Shown here in pieces: positions 53,780-64,000 of a stretch of DNA of 64,000 bases. The stretch's first letter is position 1; the number at the start of each line of letters is the position of its first letter. The notes beneath the pieces are model-generated. The model did no database searches. It was not told the origin of the DNA and was given only the letters and a program-made list of their open reading frames with translations. Both the position numbers and the translations under genes were made by a program. The DNA is from Calamus simplicifolius. Taxonomy: Eukaryota; Streptophyta; Magnoliopsida; Arecales; Arecaceae. The DNA is taken from contig UESW01004377.1 of the NCBI GenBank assembly GCA_900491605.1, forward strand, positions 247,971 through 311,970, given 5' to 3'.

Positions 53780-54610
53780 TAATTATAATAATTATAAGCT
53801 AAGAATAGGTAAGACTTATTCCTTGTCGGTAGACAATTTGGTTTAATGTCGGTCACCCGAGAGAGACTAGGACTGTTGGAGAGGCAGTTGGATGCTATTC
53901 CTAATCAGAACAGGCTTTGGTTTCAATTGAAGTCGGCTTGGTTTGAGATTATCGGGTTGGAACTTGTCATAATAGATATTTGGGTCATGGGTCAATCGGT
54001 TCGATCGAATAAACGATTTGATAGAACTGAATGATATCATAATTAATTTTTAATAATAATATAAAAATAATAAAATATAAATATCAACTATAAAGTAATA
54101 TCTTTAAAACTTATATACCTATTTAATAAAATTTATAACATAATATTTTATATTCAAATTTTATATTTAAATCAATGAAACTAATAAGACTAATTAAAAA
54201 ATATAATAACAATATTCAACAAGAATAAGCTTGATGAAAAATGATACTTAAAAAGTTATAATATCCAACAAGAATACAAGATAATAAAAATAATAATTTA
54301 ATAATAATTTAATATTTCATAAACCAAAAATTGAAAACTAAAATAAAAATTAAAAGCCCCAAAAAATTCAACCCTAATTTTATTTATCAAAACTAAAAGT
54401 CTAAAAATCAGGATTAAACCGGTTCTTTAGAACCCAATCAATTCAATGAATTTTTTGGTTTTTATCAGGTCATATACAAGTTAACTTTAATAATAAAATC
54501 AAACCGGACTAATGACCGAATTGATCGGTCAGTCTGGTCCAATTTTTAAAACCATGCACTCTAGTTTAATCCTTTGTTCTCTTTAATTTCTATCCATACC
54601 GCTCTTCTAA
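52772..54610. other. AT-rich intergenic DNA with TA microsatellite
   Basis: No gene seen. A (TA)n run of about 27 repeats lies at 53723-53777. Segments near 53985-54040 and 54470-54560 are rich in GGTCAATCGG/CCGATTGACC-like words and could be the ends of a decayed DNA transposon, not clear enough to name. Confidence 0.5.
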
Positions 54611-55106
54611 CACTACAATAAAGTGTAGGCTTTCCCTATGATTTTCACACTTACGAATTTAAAATCATAGGCAAAAGAAATCTTTTCCTACAATTTTTTT
54701 TTAAATTCATAGCCAAAGATTCTAGTGAAAGAATTTTTAATATGAAAATAATTTTTAATTTTTTTTATTATGAAAATACTTTCCCTAAGATAAAACTCAA
54801 AATCATAGAGAAAGTCCTCCTAAGGAAAAACCTTTGTCTACAATTTTTGTGAAAATCATAGGATTAGATCAACAAATTTTTGGAGGCAAAATCACCCACC
54901 ATTATTTTTCTGAAAAAGCCTTTTCCTACGATTTTCGAGAAAGACTATTTTCAAAAAATTGTAGGGAATTTTTTGGTTCTTAATCAATAAATTTTTTATG
55001 GAAAAATTATTTGGCAAAAAATTTTCATTCTAAACCTTTTCCTATGATTTTCGTAGAAAATATTTTTGTGAATCAACAAAGCTTTTTTTTGATAAAATTA
55101 CTCGAT
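54611..55106. mobile_element. CACTA-like end with inverted CCTATGATTTT motifs
   Basis: Starts CACTACAATAAAG and contains repeated CCTATGATTTTC and GAAAATCATAGG. The first pair (54635-54645 and 54661-54671) is an exact 11-base inverted repeat. This copies the plan at 738-1012 with a different motif. No second end is visible, and copy 2 of the duplicated segment follows at 55111. Confidence 0.45.
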
Positions 55107-55110
55107 AAAA

Positions 55111-55491
55111 ATTTAATGAGAGCCATTTTTGGGTTCAACCAAAATACATTGGGTTCTAGAATACCAATTAATCGAACCATTTAGTTGTGCCATCATTAAC
55201 CATCCTATCATGTATAACCCATTTAAACATAATTTTTGATTATTACGATAGAATGGAACATACCAATGCTACCCATTATAAATCTTTAATTTCTTCTATC
55301 ACCCAATTTAATAATCTATTTGTCCCATTTTTTATAAAAAAATTAAGAGCCATTTTACAACCAATTTCAATTTCAAACTAATTCTATTCATCAAACTTTT
55401 CTAACAATTTTAAATTAAAAATAAAAAATAGCATAGCAATATTCACATATTCAAATACTGATGAAATTGGTCGATGACCTAATTCTACATT
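55111..55491. repeat. Duplicated intergenic segment, copy 2
   Basis: Direct repeat of 52436-52771, somewhat longer through insertions near 55290-55345. Immediately followed by the LTR of gypsy F, which begins in the last shared bases (ACATTAC). Confidence 0.75.
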
Positions 55492-55493
55492 AC

Positions 55494-56455
55494 TGTTGCC
55501 ACGAAAACCCATTCTCTGGCTCCAAGTCCAAAACACCGATCTCGACGCCCAGGAGGGGAACCTGCAAGACAGTCCACATGCAGAGGATTTCCTTGGGTTG
55601 CCCTCTGCGGGGGACCCTCCGATGCCAAATCAGTGGAGATTCACAGCAACAGATGTGAGAAGAAGACTCTCATAGAAGAGTTCCCCCAAATGGGTTTATC
55701 TTTCAGAACCTCCGAGCTCTATGGGAGCTTCAATGAGTTTTTCAGTATGAGAGTCAGTGAATAGGTGCATCCCTGAGAGATTTGAGGGCTGTGGCATTTA
55801 TAGGTGATCACCTGGTTCCTTGGGCACATTGTATGGTGGTCCAAAAGCTATTGAGATTTGAAACAGATTCGAATCAAGTCCGTTACGAGGCTAGTAGGAT
55901 AGTATATCTATCAGTTAGAAGATCGGCGGTCGGGAGAGCTGGTTGATGCCTTGAGATTCAGCGATCGTATATGTTCTAGGCCACCCCTGGGCATGATTCT
56001 CCATTTGGAATCTTATTCAGTTACCGTGAATTCAAATTCTCCCGCGCTGGATTCCGTGGAGGTATTCGAGTATCTCGATCTGGATAAGGCAAGGGACAAC
56101 TTGGTTTTTCCGGGTACAAGATGACTCGGGCTACCGAGGTATGAAGATAGCTTGGGCTGCCGAGGATGAAGATAGCTCGGGCTGCCGAGATATGAAATAG
56201 CTCGGGCTACCGAGGTATGAAGATAGCTTGGGCTGCCGAGGATGAAGGTAGCTCGGGCTACCGAGGTATGAAGATAGCTCGGGCTTCCGAGGTATGAAGA
56301 TAGCTCGGGTCGTCGGGGTGATCTGACTCTGCTGAGGGCGATTGGGCTTCGCTACTTGGTGGATGTGACAGCTGGTCGACAAGATGTTGGGATTGGACTT
56401 GACCCAATTGTCGATACGTGCGGGTATTAATGTAATGATAATTTACCCCTCATCA
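55494..56455 (-). repeat. 3' LTR of gypsy F
   Basis: 962 bp, plus-strand ends TGTTGCCACG and CCCCTCATCA. TATA box TATAAATG (minus strand) near 55795-55803. From 56125 to 56320 there is a minisatellite of about 26-28 bp with the self-pairing core GCTCGG-gcta-CCGAG. Confidence 0.8.
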
Positions 56456-56482
56456 CATACCCCTCACTCCCTAGTCCGAAGT
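56456..56482 (-). promoter_or_regulatory. Polypurine tract of gypsy F
   Basis: Minus strand CTAGGGAGTGAGGGGTATG next to the LTR, almost the same as in gypsy B. Confidence 0.72.
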
Positions 56483-56845
56483 GTAAATTTGGATGTAGGG
56501 AGTAGAGTTCCGAAATAATCTCATTCGGGGGATTCGAAAAGGCAGGCAATGATAAATCTTGTAAATGATGGATGTCGTTTCATCATCATTTTTGCCGCAA
56601 CACGAGGAGGGAACGCCTCGTTTCCAGCAGGCCGTGATTGTGGGGTCTTGCATGGCAGGGCTTTTGCATTTTTTTGGTGCTCATATCAGAAGTTTTAGCG
56701 CCTTGGGCATTCTTTCTGGAGTGCTATTTAAAGAGGGCTAGGGCGGCATTCTTTCTGTATGCCTTCTCGCCCCTGCTATAGAGATTTTTCATTCCTCCCT
56801 AAACCCTTGCTCGCTTGTTCATGTTCTGCCCCTTAATCTACCAAT

Positions 56846-58262
56846 ATGAAGGGCCCGAGCGACGTTGCCTCAGAGATAACCCTTGAGGATCTGGATAGAA
56901 TCCACCGCCATTACAAGGTTCCTCGGGATGTGTCCTTATGGGTGCCGAAGGCCGAGCACAGGGATTCGACGGAGTTAAGCCATGGAATTTTTTTCTACGA
57001 GGAGAGCTTTAAGGCAGGTCTCTAGTTCCCTCTTCACCCGCTGGTGTAGGAGGTGATGAGGTTTTATAACATATGCCCAACAATAGTGGCTCCGAATAGC
57101 TGGTGCAATCTCATCGGGTTCATTCAATGTGTAGTCGTGTTGGGGTGACCGCGACCCTTCCTATATTCTGAGTTTGTTACAACCTGGTTCCGAAAGAAGC
57201 TCTGAGTGGCCCTACATTGGTCTCCAAAAGTCGTTCAAGATGATTTCAGATAATCCGTCTTCGATAAAGGAGTGGAAGTCCCAATTTTTCATTGCTGAAG
57301 GGAACATCGGTTTGGATTTTCTGGGGGATGGGCGAGCTACGTGAAAGATCCGGAGGCATGCTCGGAGTTTTTTGAGCAAGAGAAGAGGGATTTAGTAACC
57401 CTTTGCGGTAGCCAGGTGCTGTTGGCCAGTGCCTATTATCTGAGGATGCCCTTTTCGCCACCGGGCTTAGCTCCATTGACTCCTAAGGTGAGTCTTTGCT
57501 CTGGTGGTCGATATGTTTTAAGCAACTCTATTACTGTTTAACTGAATATTTGATGTGTTTTTAGCCAAGATTATGGGCCAAATGAGGAAGGAGCTGGGCA
57601 AGCGCCACAGGGGCTCCAGCTCTGGGGACATGCATAGGTCCGAAAGAGGTCTTGTCCTTTTGGGTCTCACCCGAAGGAACCGAAGAAGGATAGTGTCGGT
57701 CATCATTCTTCCATCCCAAAGAGGGGGAAGTGGAAGCGCCGGCCGTGGTCGATGAGCCCTCCTTGTCGGAGGGGGCAAGGCAACAGAGAGAATCATTAGG
57801 GGGAGCTCGGAGGGAGCTATTGAGATTTTTCCTCTTCAAATAGTGGTCATATCAGATGATGCTGAGGAGACATTACCGGTTCGCCCGGCAATCCTCTCGT
57901 CTGAGGCTAATCAGCCTCACTTGCCGGAAGCCAGTAGTCCCGTAATGCCGCACACTGACGAGGAAGGAGCCCTCGCTTTGGTCGAGGGATTAGAAGAGGC
58001 AGTTGCGGCTTCCAAAGTTTGTGAGGAGCCATTGGTGGAAAGGTTGGTGGAGGCCAAGGTGCCTCCTGCTGAAGGGATCTCCCTGTGATGTCAGGGGGTG
58101 CCATGGAGGAAGCCGAGGTTTGGGTAGAGTCCACCGGGGACGAAGCAATGCTTGCAGAGGAGGAGGAAGAAGAAGAAGAAGGACCACCGAGTAGGGGGGA
58201 TGCTCGGGCTAGGTTCCTTCAGTCAGGGCCAAAGCATCCGAGGCCCCGCAGGCTATAGCTCT
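56846..58262 (+). pseudogene. Spliced antisense gene of gypsy F, 5' part
   Basis: Relative of the antisense genes in B and E. Start at 56846 (MKGPSDVASEITLEDLDRIH), with a TATA-like TATTTAAAG near 56731. The N-terminal gypsy-type domain follows (FKAGL, then FPLHPLV and CPTIVAPNSWCNLIGF) with TAG stops. 57341-57487 matches the end of exon 1 in B (EQEKRDLVTLCGSQVL). Intron 1 is 57488-57564, with donor AAG/GTGAGTC and acceptor TTTTTAG/CCAAGA as in B. Exon 2 has a basic start and VVISDDAEETLPVR, like B. Copia G cuts it at 58263. Confidence 0.62.
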
Positions 58263-59909
58263 TGTTGAGAAATTATTGAAACATAATTGCCCCAACTTAT
58301 TGATTTTGATGATTTCCAAAAGACATTGCTTTACCTTCTAAAAGGCTATGAACATGGTAAGTCAATCAATGAATTATTCTTGCTATGAGCAATTTCAAAT
58401 TGAAAACTATGAACTATTAAAAATGTAATGAGTTTCTTGAATCAATTGAATATATGTTTCAGTGAGCTATACTTATGAATTCAAATATGATTTTCTATAC
58501 CAATCTTTTAAAGATCAATGACTTAATGAAAATGCTTTGAAATTGAGCATTACTGTTAAAACAACATTATCTAAGTCATATTTATATTTCAAAGTTGGTT
58601 GGGATGATTTTCAAAGCAAATCAGAATGTTTTCTGATTTTTGTATCAGTCCCGAGCCGACTCGAGAGTTTCCGAGTCGACTCCTGAACTTTCTCGAGCCG
58701 ACTCGTGACTGTGCGAGCCGACTCGACTCAGACGGTAGAAAGACTCATTTTTGAGTGCTTCTCGAGTCGACTCCCAGCTTTTCGCGAGTCGACTCCTGAA
58801 AGTCAAGAGTCGACTCCCAGATTTTCACGAGTTGACCCCTGAAAACTCATTTTTTGGTGCGTTCTGGATTCGATTGCTCGAGCCGACTCGCACAGTACCC
58901 GAGCCGACTCCCCGGAATCTGGGCGTAATTTTGAGTTGACACATCAGCTCCAACGGTAATTTTTTGAATCAACGGCTATATTTTACTGTGTCTAACGGTT
59001 ATATCTTTGCAGATTCTATAAATAGAGGAGTTCTTTTCAAATCAAAACAAAGAGAGAAAATCAAAAAGAGAGAAAAGAATATCATTTGAAAAGAGGGAAA
59101 AACAGAGCATTCTTGGAAAAAATCTTTTAGCTCAAAGAAGAGAGATTCAAAAGGAGTTAAATCCAAGAGATTCGTGCACTCCAGAGCTACCTTCTACAAA
59201 AGATTCAAGAGGAGATCCCAACGCTTTCAAGAGCAAATCAAAGATCTTCCACATTCAAGAAGAAGGGAGAAAAAGCTTCAACCCAACTCCAAAGCTCAAA
59301 TCTGTGAAGAATCGGTGCTGAGGCCTGATTCAACATCAAGAGGAGTTGAAGGAAGGAAACCAAAGAAGCCAAGCCAGCTTTCAAGCTCTAAACATTCAGG
59401 CTTTTCTAAACTCGATTTCTATTTTGAAATATCTGCTCAAAAAGGAGCTGCTTGTAATTAAACTCATTTTATTTGTTTGTGTCTAGTTTAATCTGAGGGA
59501 TTAAACTAGAGGAGGTTGTTAAACCTCGGTACAAGCTAGGTATAGCTTGTGTTGGGTTTGGTGCCGGTAAGCCCGTGTAAAATCGGCTGGGTTCGTTGTG
59601 ATCCCCGAAAAACAACAAGTTTGAGTTGTGAACTTGAAAAACAACTCGGCTGTAATCTAGAGATTATAGTGTGGACCCAAGTGATCCTTGGGAGTGGATG
59701 TAGGTGTTGGATACACCGAACCACTATAAAACTTTGTGTTTGCCGTGTTCATTTTCTCTATCTCTATCTCTCTTTGTTAACTGCTTGTTCTTTGCTTATT
59801 AGTTAATCTCACTTGCACATCTTGCTAACTAATCAACTAAAGTTAAAAAGGGCTTAAATTTTTAAGAACCCAATTCACCCCCCCTCTTGGGTTGCCATCT
59901 GGGCCAACA
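58263..59909 (+). repeat. 5' LTR of copia G
   Basis: 1647 bp, TGTTGAGAAATT to CCAACA. TATA box TATAAATA at 59017-59024. A block at about 58650-58920 holds repeated CGAGCCGACTCG and CGAGTCGACTCC words, related to the GTCGAC-centred palindromes in the LTR of D. Confidence 0.88.
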
Positions 59910-59911
59910 AT

Positions 59912-59923
59912 TGGTATCAGAGC
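59912..59923 (+). promoter_or_regulatory. Primer-binding site of copia G
   Basis: TGGTATCAGAGC, exact match to the initiator-Met tRNA site, two bases after the LTR. Confidence 0.92.
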
Positions 59924-59972
59924 ATAGTGCTCATTTAGAGTTTGATCTCACGATCAAGAGCTAAAGGTCATT

Positions 59973-61744
59973 ATGGCAACACAAAGTGGTTCTAGTTTTG
60001 CTGAAGGTCATTCTACGAATAGACCTCCACTTTTTAATGGCTCAAACTATTCTTATTGGAAAGCTAGAATGAGGATATTCATTCAAGCTTCTGATTATGA
60101 GCTTTGGGGTGTTATATTAAATGGACCTAGTACACCCACACACCTTATTGATGGCACTATTGTTCCAAAGCCCGAAAGGGATTGGAATGATAATGATAGG
60201 AGAATGGCTCAACTTAATGCCAAAGCCATTAATATCTTATATTGTTCCTTAGACTCAAATGAATTCAACCGCATCTCTACTTGTAATTCCGCTAAAGAAA
60301 TATGGGATAGGTTGGAAGTTACACATGAAGGAACAAACCAAGTAAAAGAATCAAAGATAAATATATTAGTTCATAAATATGAATTGTTCACAATGGAACA
60401 AGCTGAAACCATCACATGCATGTTCACTAGATTCACCGATATTGTGAATGGTTTGAAAAGTCTAGGAAAAGTTTATACTAATGCTGATCTTGTTCGCAAA
60501 ATACTCAGGTCATTGCCAAGATCGTGGGAAGCAAAAGTCACAGCAATCCAAGAAGCCAAAGACCTCAATGCACTACCCTTAGAGAGCTTCTAGGATCTCT
60601 CATGACCCACGAATTGACAATGAGGCAGCATATGAGGAGGAAACTAAAGGAAGAAAACCATTGCTCTAAAGGCTGCAAAAGATGTGGAAGAGAGCAGCAG
60701 TGATGATAGTGATGAAGATAATGATGAAACTGCTCTCTTGGCCAAGAAATTCAGGAGATTTTTGAGGAAAAGAAACCCTTCCAAAAACGAAAATTTGGAA
60801 ATAAAATGGAAGGAGAAAAGGAAAAGGAAAAGAAAGAAAAGGACAAGGACAAAGAGAAAGACCCCTTGATCTGTTATGAGTGTAAGAAACCGGGGCATTA
60901 TCGATATGATTGTCCACAATTGAAAAAGACCTTCAAGAAAAAGAAGAAGGCATATGTTGCAACATGGACTGACAGCAATGAATCTTCTTCCGAAGAAGAA
61001 GAACAAAAAGAGGTTGCAAATATTTGCTTCATGGCCAACGACGACGACAATGACGAGGTAAGTTCCGAAACCTCCGACAATGAATTTACATTTGATGAAA
61101 TGTTTGAAGCTTTTAATGAACTAATGATAGATTTTAAATTGTTGAAAAAGAAATTTAAATCTGTAAAAAATGATAACGTTAGTTTAGCTAAAAGTAAAAA
61201 TGAATTAGCTTTAGAAGTTAAAAACTTAACTAATGAAAATGAAGAACTTAGGAAAGAAAGAGATAATCTGAATCAAGAAAGAGATTTATTAAAATCTGAA
61301 GCTAAAAACTCAACTAAAGATTTAAAAGATCAAGTAGGAACTTTAGCTTTAGATAAAGAACAGCAAGCTAAAGAAATTGACTCTCTTAGAAAGGATGTTA
61401 AAAAATATAAGGACATTGTTGAGAAATTTACTTTAAGCTCAACTAAATTAAACATGATTCTAGATAGTCAAAAGGCTGTTTTTGACAAAGCTGGGCTAGG
61501 ATATAACACATTAAGAAAACAGAAATCACTAAAGAATATTTTTGTAAAAGCTAACCAAAGTAATATTGCTTGTTTTAAATGCAATCAAAAAGGACACAAA
61601 TCCTTCGAATGTAAAACCTTAATGAACAACAAGAAATTAAAAAATATTAAAACTAAGAAAATATGGGTTCCGAAAGGAACAATTTTTATTGCTGCTAACC
61701 ATGAAGGACCCAAGAAAGCTTGGGTACCTAAGCATAAAGTTTGA
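59973..61744 (+). pseudogene. Copia G gag with two zinc knuckles and a coiled coil
   Basis: Starts at 59973 (MATQSGSSFAEGHSTNRPPL). Residues 20-45 carry LFNGSNYSYWKARMRIFIQA; then the UBN2-type capsid (NRISTCNSAKEIWDRLEVTH). The frame ends after ALPLESF (60593) by a one-base change and resumes at about 60600-60806. 60806-61744 holds knuckle 1 (CYECKKPGHYRYDC), a 150-residue coiled coil and knuckle 2 (CFKCNQKGHKSFEC). The coiled coil between knuckles suits the enlarged Gag of Sireviruses. One or two frameshifts are the main damage. Confidence 0.85.
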
Positions 61745-62115
61745 TGATATTGCAGGAATGTCTTGTGGCCAAAAGATCAAACAAGAAGTGGTATCTTGAT
61801 AGCGGCTGCTCAAGACATATGACGGGTGACAAAGAGGAATTCATCACCCTAGAAGAAAATGTTGGTGGAGTTGTGACATTTGGCGATAACGGTAAAGGTC
61901 AAATTTTGGGCCTTGGTAAAGTTCGCATAACTCCATCTATAGTAATTGACAATGTACTTTATGTTAATGGTTTGAAGCATAATCTAATTAGCATAAGTCA
62001 ATTATGTGATAAAAACTTTAATGTTTCTTTTAAATCTTCTTTATGCACTGTAACTAATTCTATTGATGATAGCATTGTTTTTACTGGTTATAGATTTGGC
62101 AATATACTTAGTTGA
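61741..62115 (+). pseudogene. Copia G protease
   Basis: Active-site context KKWYLDSGCSRHMTGDKEEF (D-S-G intact), then VVTFGDNGKGQILGLGKV and LISISQLCDKNF. It starts right after gag and ends in a frame break before the pre-integrase region at 62185. Confidence 0.83.
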
Positions 62116-62184
62116 CACAAACAAAACTTCTAAGAGAGTCATTGCCTAATCACTGATAATGCTAACATTAATGATATTAGTTGG

Positions 62185-63330
62185 TTGTGGCATCGTAGAT
62201 TAGGTCATGCAAGCACACACCTTATTTCAAAACTAATTAAAATGGATTTAGTCAAAGGTTTACCTAAGTTAGATTTTGAAAATAATAAAATCTGTGATGC
62301 ATGTCAATTTGGAAAACAAACTAGAAGTTCATTTAAATCTAAAAACGTTGTTTCAACTTCTAGGGCACTAGAGCTACTTCACATGGACCTATTCGGACCA
62401 ACCAGAACCACAAGTCTAGGAGGAAAGAAATATGGTCTAGTGATTGTAGATGATTATTCTAGATATACTTGGGTAATGTTTTTAGCTCACAAAGATGAGA
62501 CTTTCTCGATGTTCCTGAAATTTTTCAAGAAAGTCACAAATGAGAAAAACACTACTATAGTATCTCTAAGAAGTGATCATGGAACAGAATTTGAAAACCA
62601 CTTATTTGAAAATTTCTGCACTGAAAATGGAATTAATCATAATTTTTCAGCCCCTAGGACTCCACAACAAAACGGTGTAGTTGAAAGAAAGAACAGAACT
62701 TTAGAAGACATGGCCCGTACCATGCTATGTGAAAGCAACTTACCAAAATATTTTTGGGCGGAAGCAATTAACACAGCATGTACATATTAAATAGAGCTTT
62801 AATAAGACCAATATTAAAGAAAACACCTTATGAATTATGGAATGAAAGAAAACCAAATATAAAATACTTTCATGCATTTGGATGTAAATGTTTCATTCAT
62901 AATAATGGTAAAAACAACTTAGGAAAATTTGATGCTAAATCTGATGAAGGAATTTTTAGGTTATTCAACAACTAGTAAAGCTTATAGAATCTTTAACAAG
63001 AAAACCTTAGTAGTAGAAGAATCTATTCATGTAGTATTCGATGAATCTTTAACTATTGGATCTGAAAAGATTAATGATGAGGAAGATACAAACATAATTG
63101 AAAAAGATCTTGAAAAACTTAATATTGAAGTATCTTCTGATCATGAACAACAGGCTAAAGATAATGATTCACATAAGGATGATGATGTTAATAATGATCA
63201 TAATGATGTAGATCTTCCAAGAGATTGGAGATATGCTTATAGTCATCCTAAGGAATTGATTATAGGTGATCCATCTCAAGGAATAAGGACTAGATCATAC
63301 ATGAGAAATATTAGTAATCATCTTGCATTT
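62185..63330 (+). pseudogene. Copia G integrase
   Basis: Frame 62185-62790: MWHRRLGHASTHLISKLIK and CDACQFGKQTRSSF (zinc-binding part), core LLHMDLFGPTRTTS (first D), LVIVDDYSRYTWVMFLAHKD, VSLRSDHGTEFENHLF (second D) and SAPRTPQQNGVVERKNRTLE (catalytic E). All three acids present. Single-base losses near 62778 and 62945 shift the frame in the C-terminal part (FHAFGCKCFIHNNGK, then FLGYSTTSKAYRIF). Confidence 0.87.
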
Positions 63331-64000
63331 GTATCACAAATAGAACCTAAAACTATAGAAGAAGCTGAAAAAGATAATAATTGGATGTTAGCTATGCAAG
63401 AAGAACTTAATCAATTCACTAGAAATAATGTTTGGACTTTAGTGGAAAGACCTAAAAACCATTCAATCATAGGAACTAAATGGGTTTTTAGAAATAAATT
63501 AGATGAAAATGGCATAGTAATTAGAAACAAAGCTAGATTGGTTGCTAAAGGATATAGTCAAGAAGAGGTATTGATTTTGATGAAACCTTTGCACCTGTAG
63601 CTAGACTAGAAGCCATTAGACTTTACTTGCATTTGCATGTCATATGAATTTCAACCTATTTCAAATGGATGTTAAAAGTGCATTTCTAAACGGTTTTATA
63701 ATGAAGAAGTTTATGTAGAACAACCACCAGGTTTTGAAGATCATGAATTTTCAAATCATGTTTTTAAATTGCACAAAGCTTTATATGGTTTGAAACAAGC
63801 ACCTAGAGCTTGGTATGATAGGTTAAGTAAATTTCTAATAGAAAATGATTTTACAAGAGGAAATGTAGACAAAACTTTGTTTTTAAAAAGAAAAAGTAAA
63901 GATTTACTAGTAGTACAAATATACGTAGATGACATTATTTTTGGTGCTACTAACGAATCTCTCTGTCAAGAATTTGCAAAGTTAATGCAGGGAGAATTCG
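63331..64000 (+). pseudogene. Copia G reverse transcriptase, N-terminal part
   Basis: NNWMLAMQEELNQFTRNNVW, IIGTKWVFRNKLDENG, KARLVAKGYSQEE near the end of frame 62929-63600, then a one-base loss at about 63570. Later blocks continue in other frames (MDVKSAFLNGF, HKALYGLKQAPRAWYDRL, and YVDDIIFGATN near 63925-63950). Cut by the window edge. Confidence 0.85.

Larger units (their letters stand above)
55494..58262 (-). mobile_element. Gypsy element F (Tat type, minus strand), partial
   Basis: 3' part of a minus-strand Tat-type gypsy: LTR 55494-56455, polypurine tract and an antisense gene on the plus strand. The rest is displaced beyond copia G, outside the window. LTR ends (TGATGAGGGGTAAAT on the minus strand) and tract match gypsy B, so F is a close relative of B in opposite orientation. 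No TSD can be tested; the five bases before it are ATTAC. Confidence 0.8.
58263..64000 (+). mobile_element. Copia element G (Sirevirus-like, plus strand), partial
   Basis: 5' part of a Sirevirus-like copia: LTR 58263-59909, primer site, gag, protease, integrase and most of RT. The right side, with RNase H and 3' LTR, is outside the window. Homologous to copia D throughout pol and gag but with a different LTR, and less damaged. Inserted into the antisense gene of gypsy F; the five bases before it are GCTCT. Confidence 0.9.

Noticed and set aside
53846..54034. 62-residue frame after the TA run
   Set aside because: No homology recognised and no supporting signals.
53985..54560. DNA transposon with GGTCAATCGG-like ends
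   Set aside because: The inverted match is weak and no TSD is visible.

Overview
This is a plant nuclear window made almost entirely of nested transposable elements. The evidence is LTR retrotransposons of both plant superfamilies (Ty1/copia and Ty3/gypsy), hAT and CACTA-type transposon ends, and one intron-containing fragment of a host gene for the shared RNA polymerase subunit RPABC4 (RPB12). The Tat-type gypsy elements and Sirevirus-type copia elements suggest a large angiosperm genome, probably a monocot. The species cannot be fixed from the sequence. I found no intact host gene, no tRNA or rRNA and no CRISPR-like array.

Layout. 1-1335: the end of a hAT-like element, unassigned AT-rich DNA and a CACTA-type end. 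1341-24625: copia element A (minus strand, TSD AGTTC), split by gypsy element B (plus strand, 5877-24063, TSD TAACA), which is itself split by a non-autonomous hAT element (16464-19238, 8-bp TSD CCCGTCGG). About 25090-51420: copia element C (minus strand), split in gag by Sirevirus-like copia D (plus strand, 26476-36187, TSD ATTTT) and in its 5' LTR by gypsy element E (minus strand, 39091-50966, TSD CTACA). 51465-51715: the broken RPABC4 gene, with C lying in what would be its second intron. 51816-55493: AT-rich DNA with a (TA)n tract, a CACTA-type end and a duplicated segment of about 340 bp. 55494-58262: gypsy element F (minus strand), interrupted by Sirevirus-like copia G (58263 to beyond the window).

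How the parts work. B and E encode gag, aspartic protease, reverse transcriptase, a first RNase H, a second (archaeal-type) RNase H and integrase, the layout of the Tat lineage. Between integrase and the 3' LTR each carries hairpin-forming tandem arrays and an antisense gene. The same antisense gene is seen in F. It has its own TATA box, start codon and conserved intron positions, and encodes a gypsy-type N-terminal domain followed by a basic stretch, an acidic region and, in B and E, a coiled coil. The sense genes are all damaged by stops or frameshifts. The antisense genes, with conserved splice sites and promoters and an array lying just past each 3' end, are the most interesting content.
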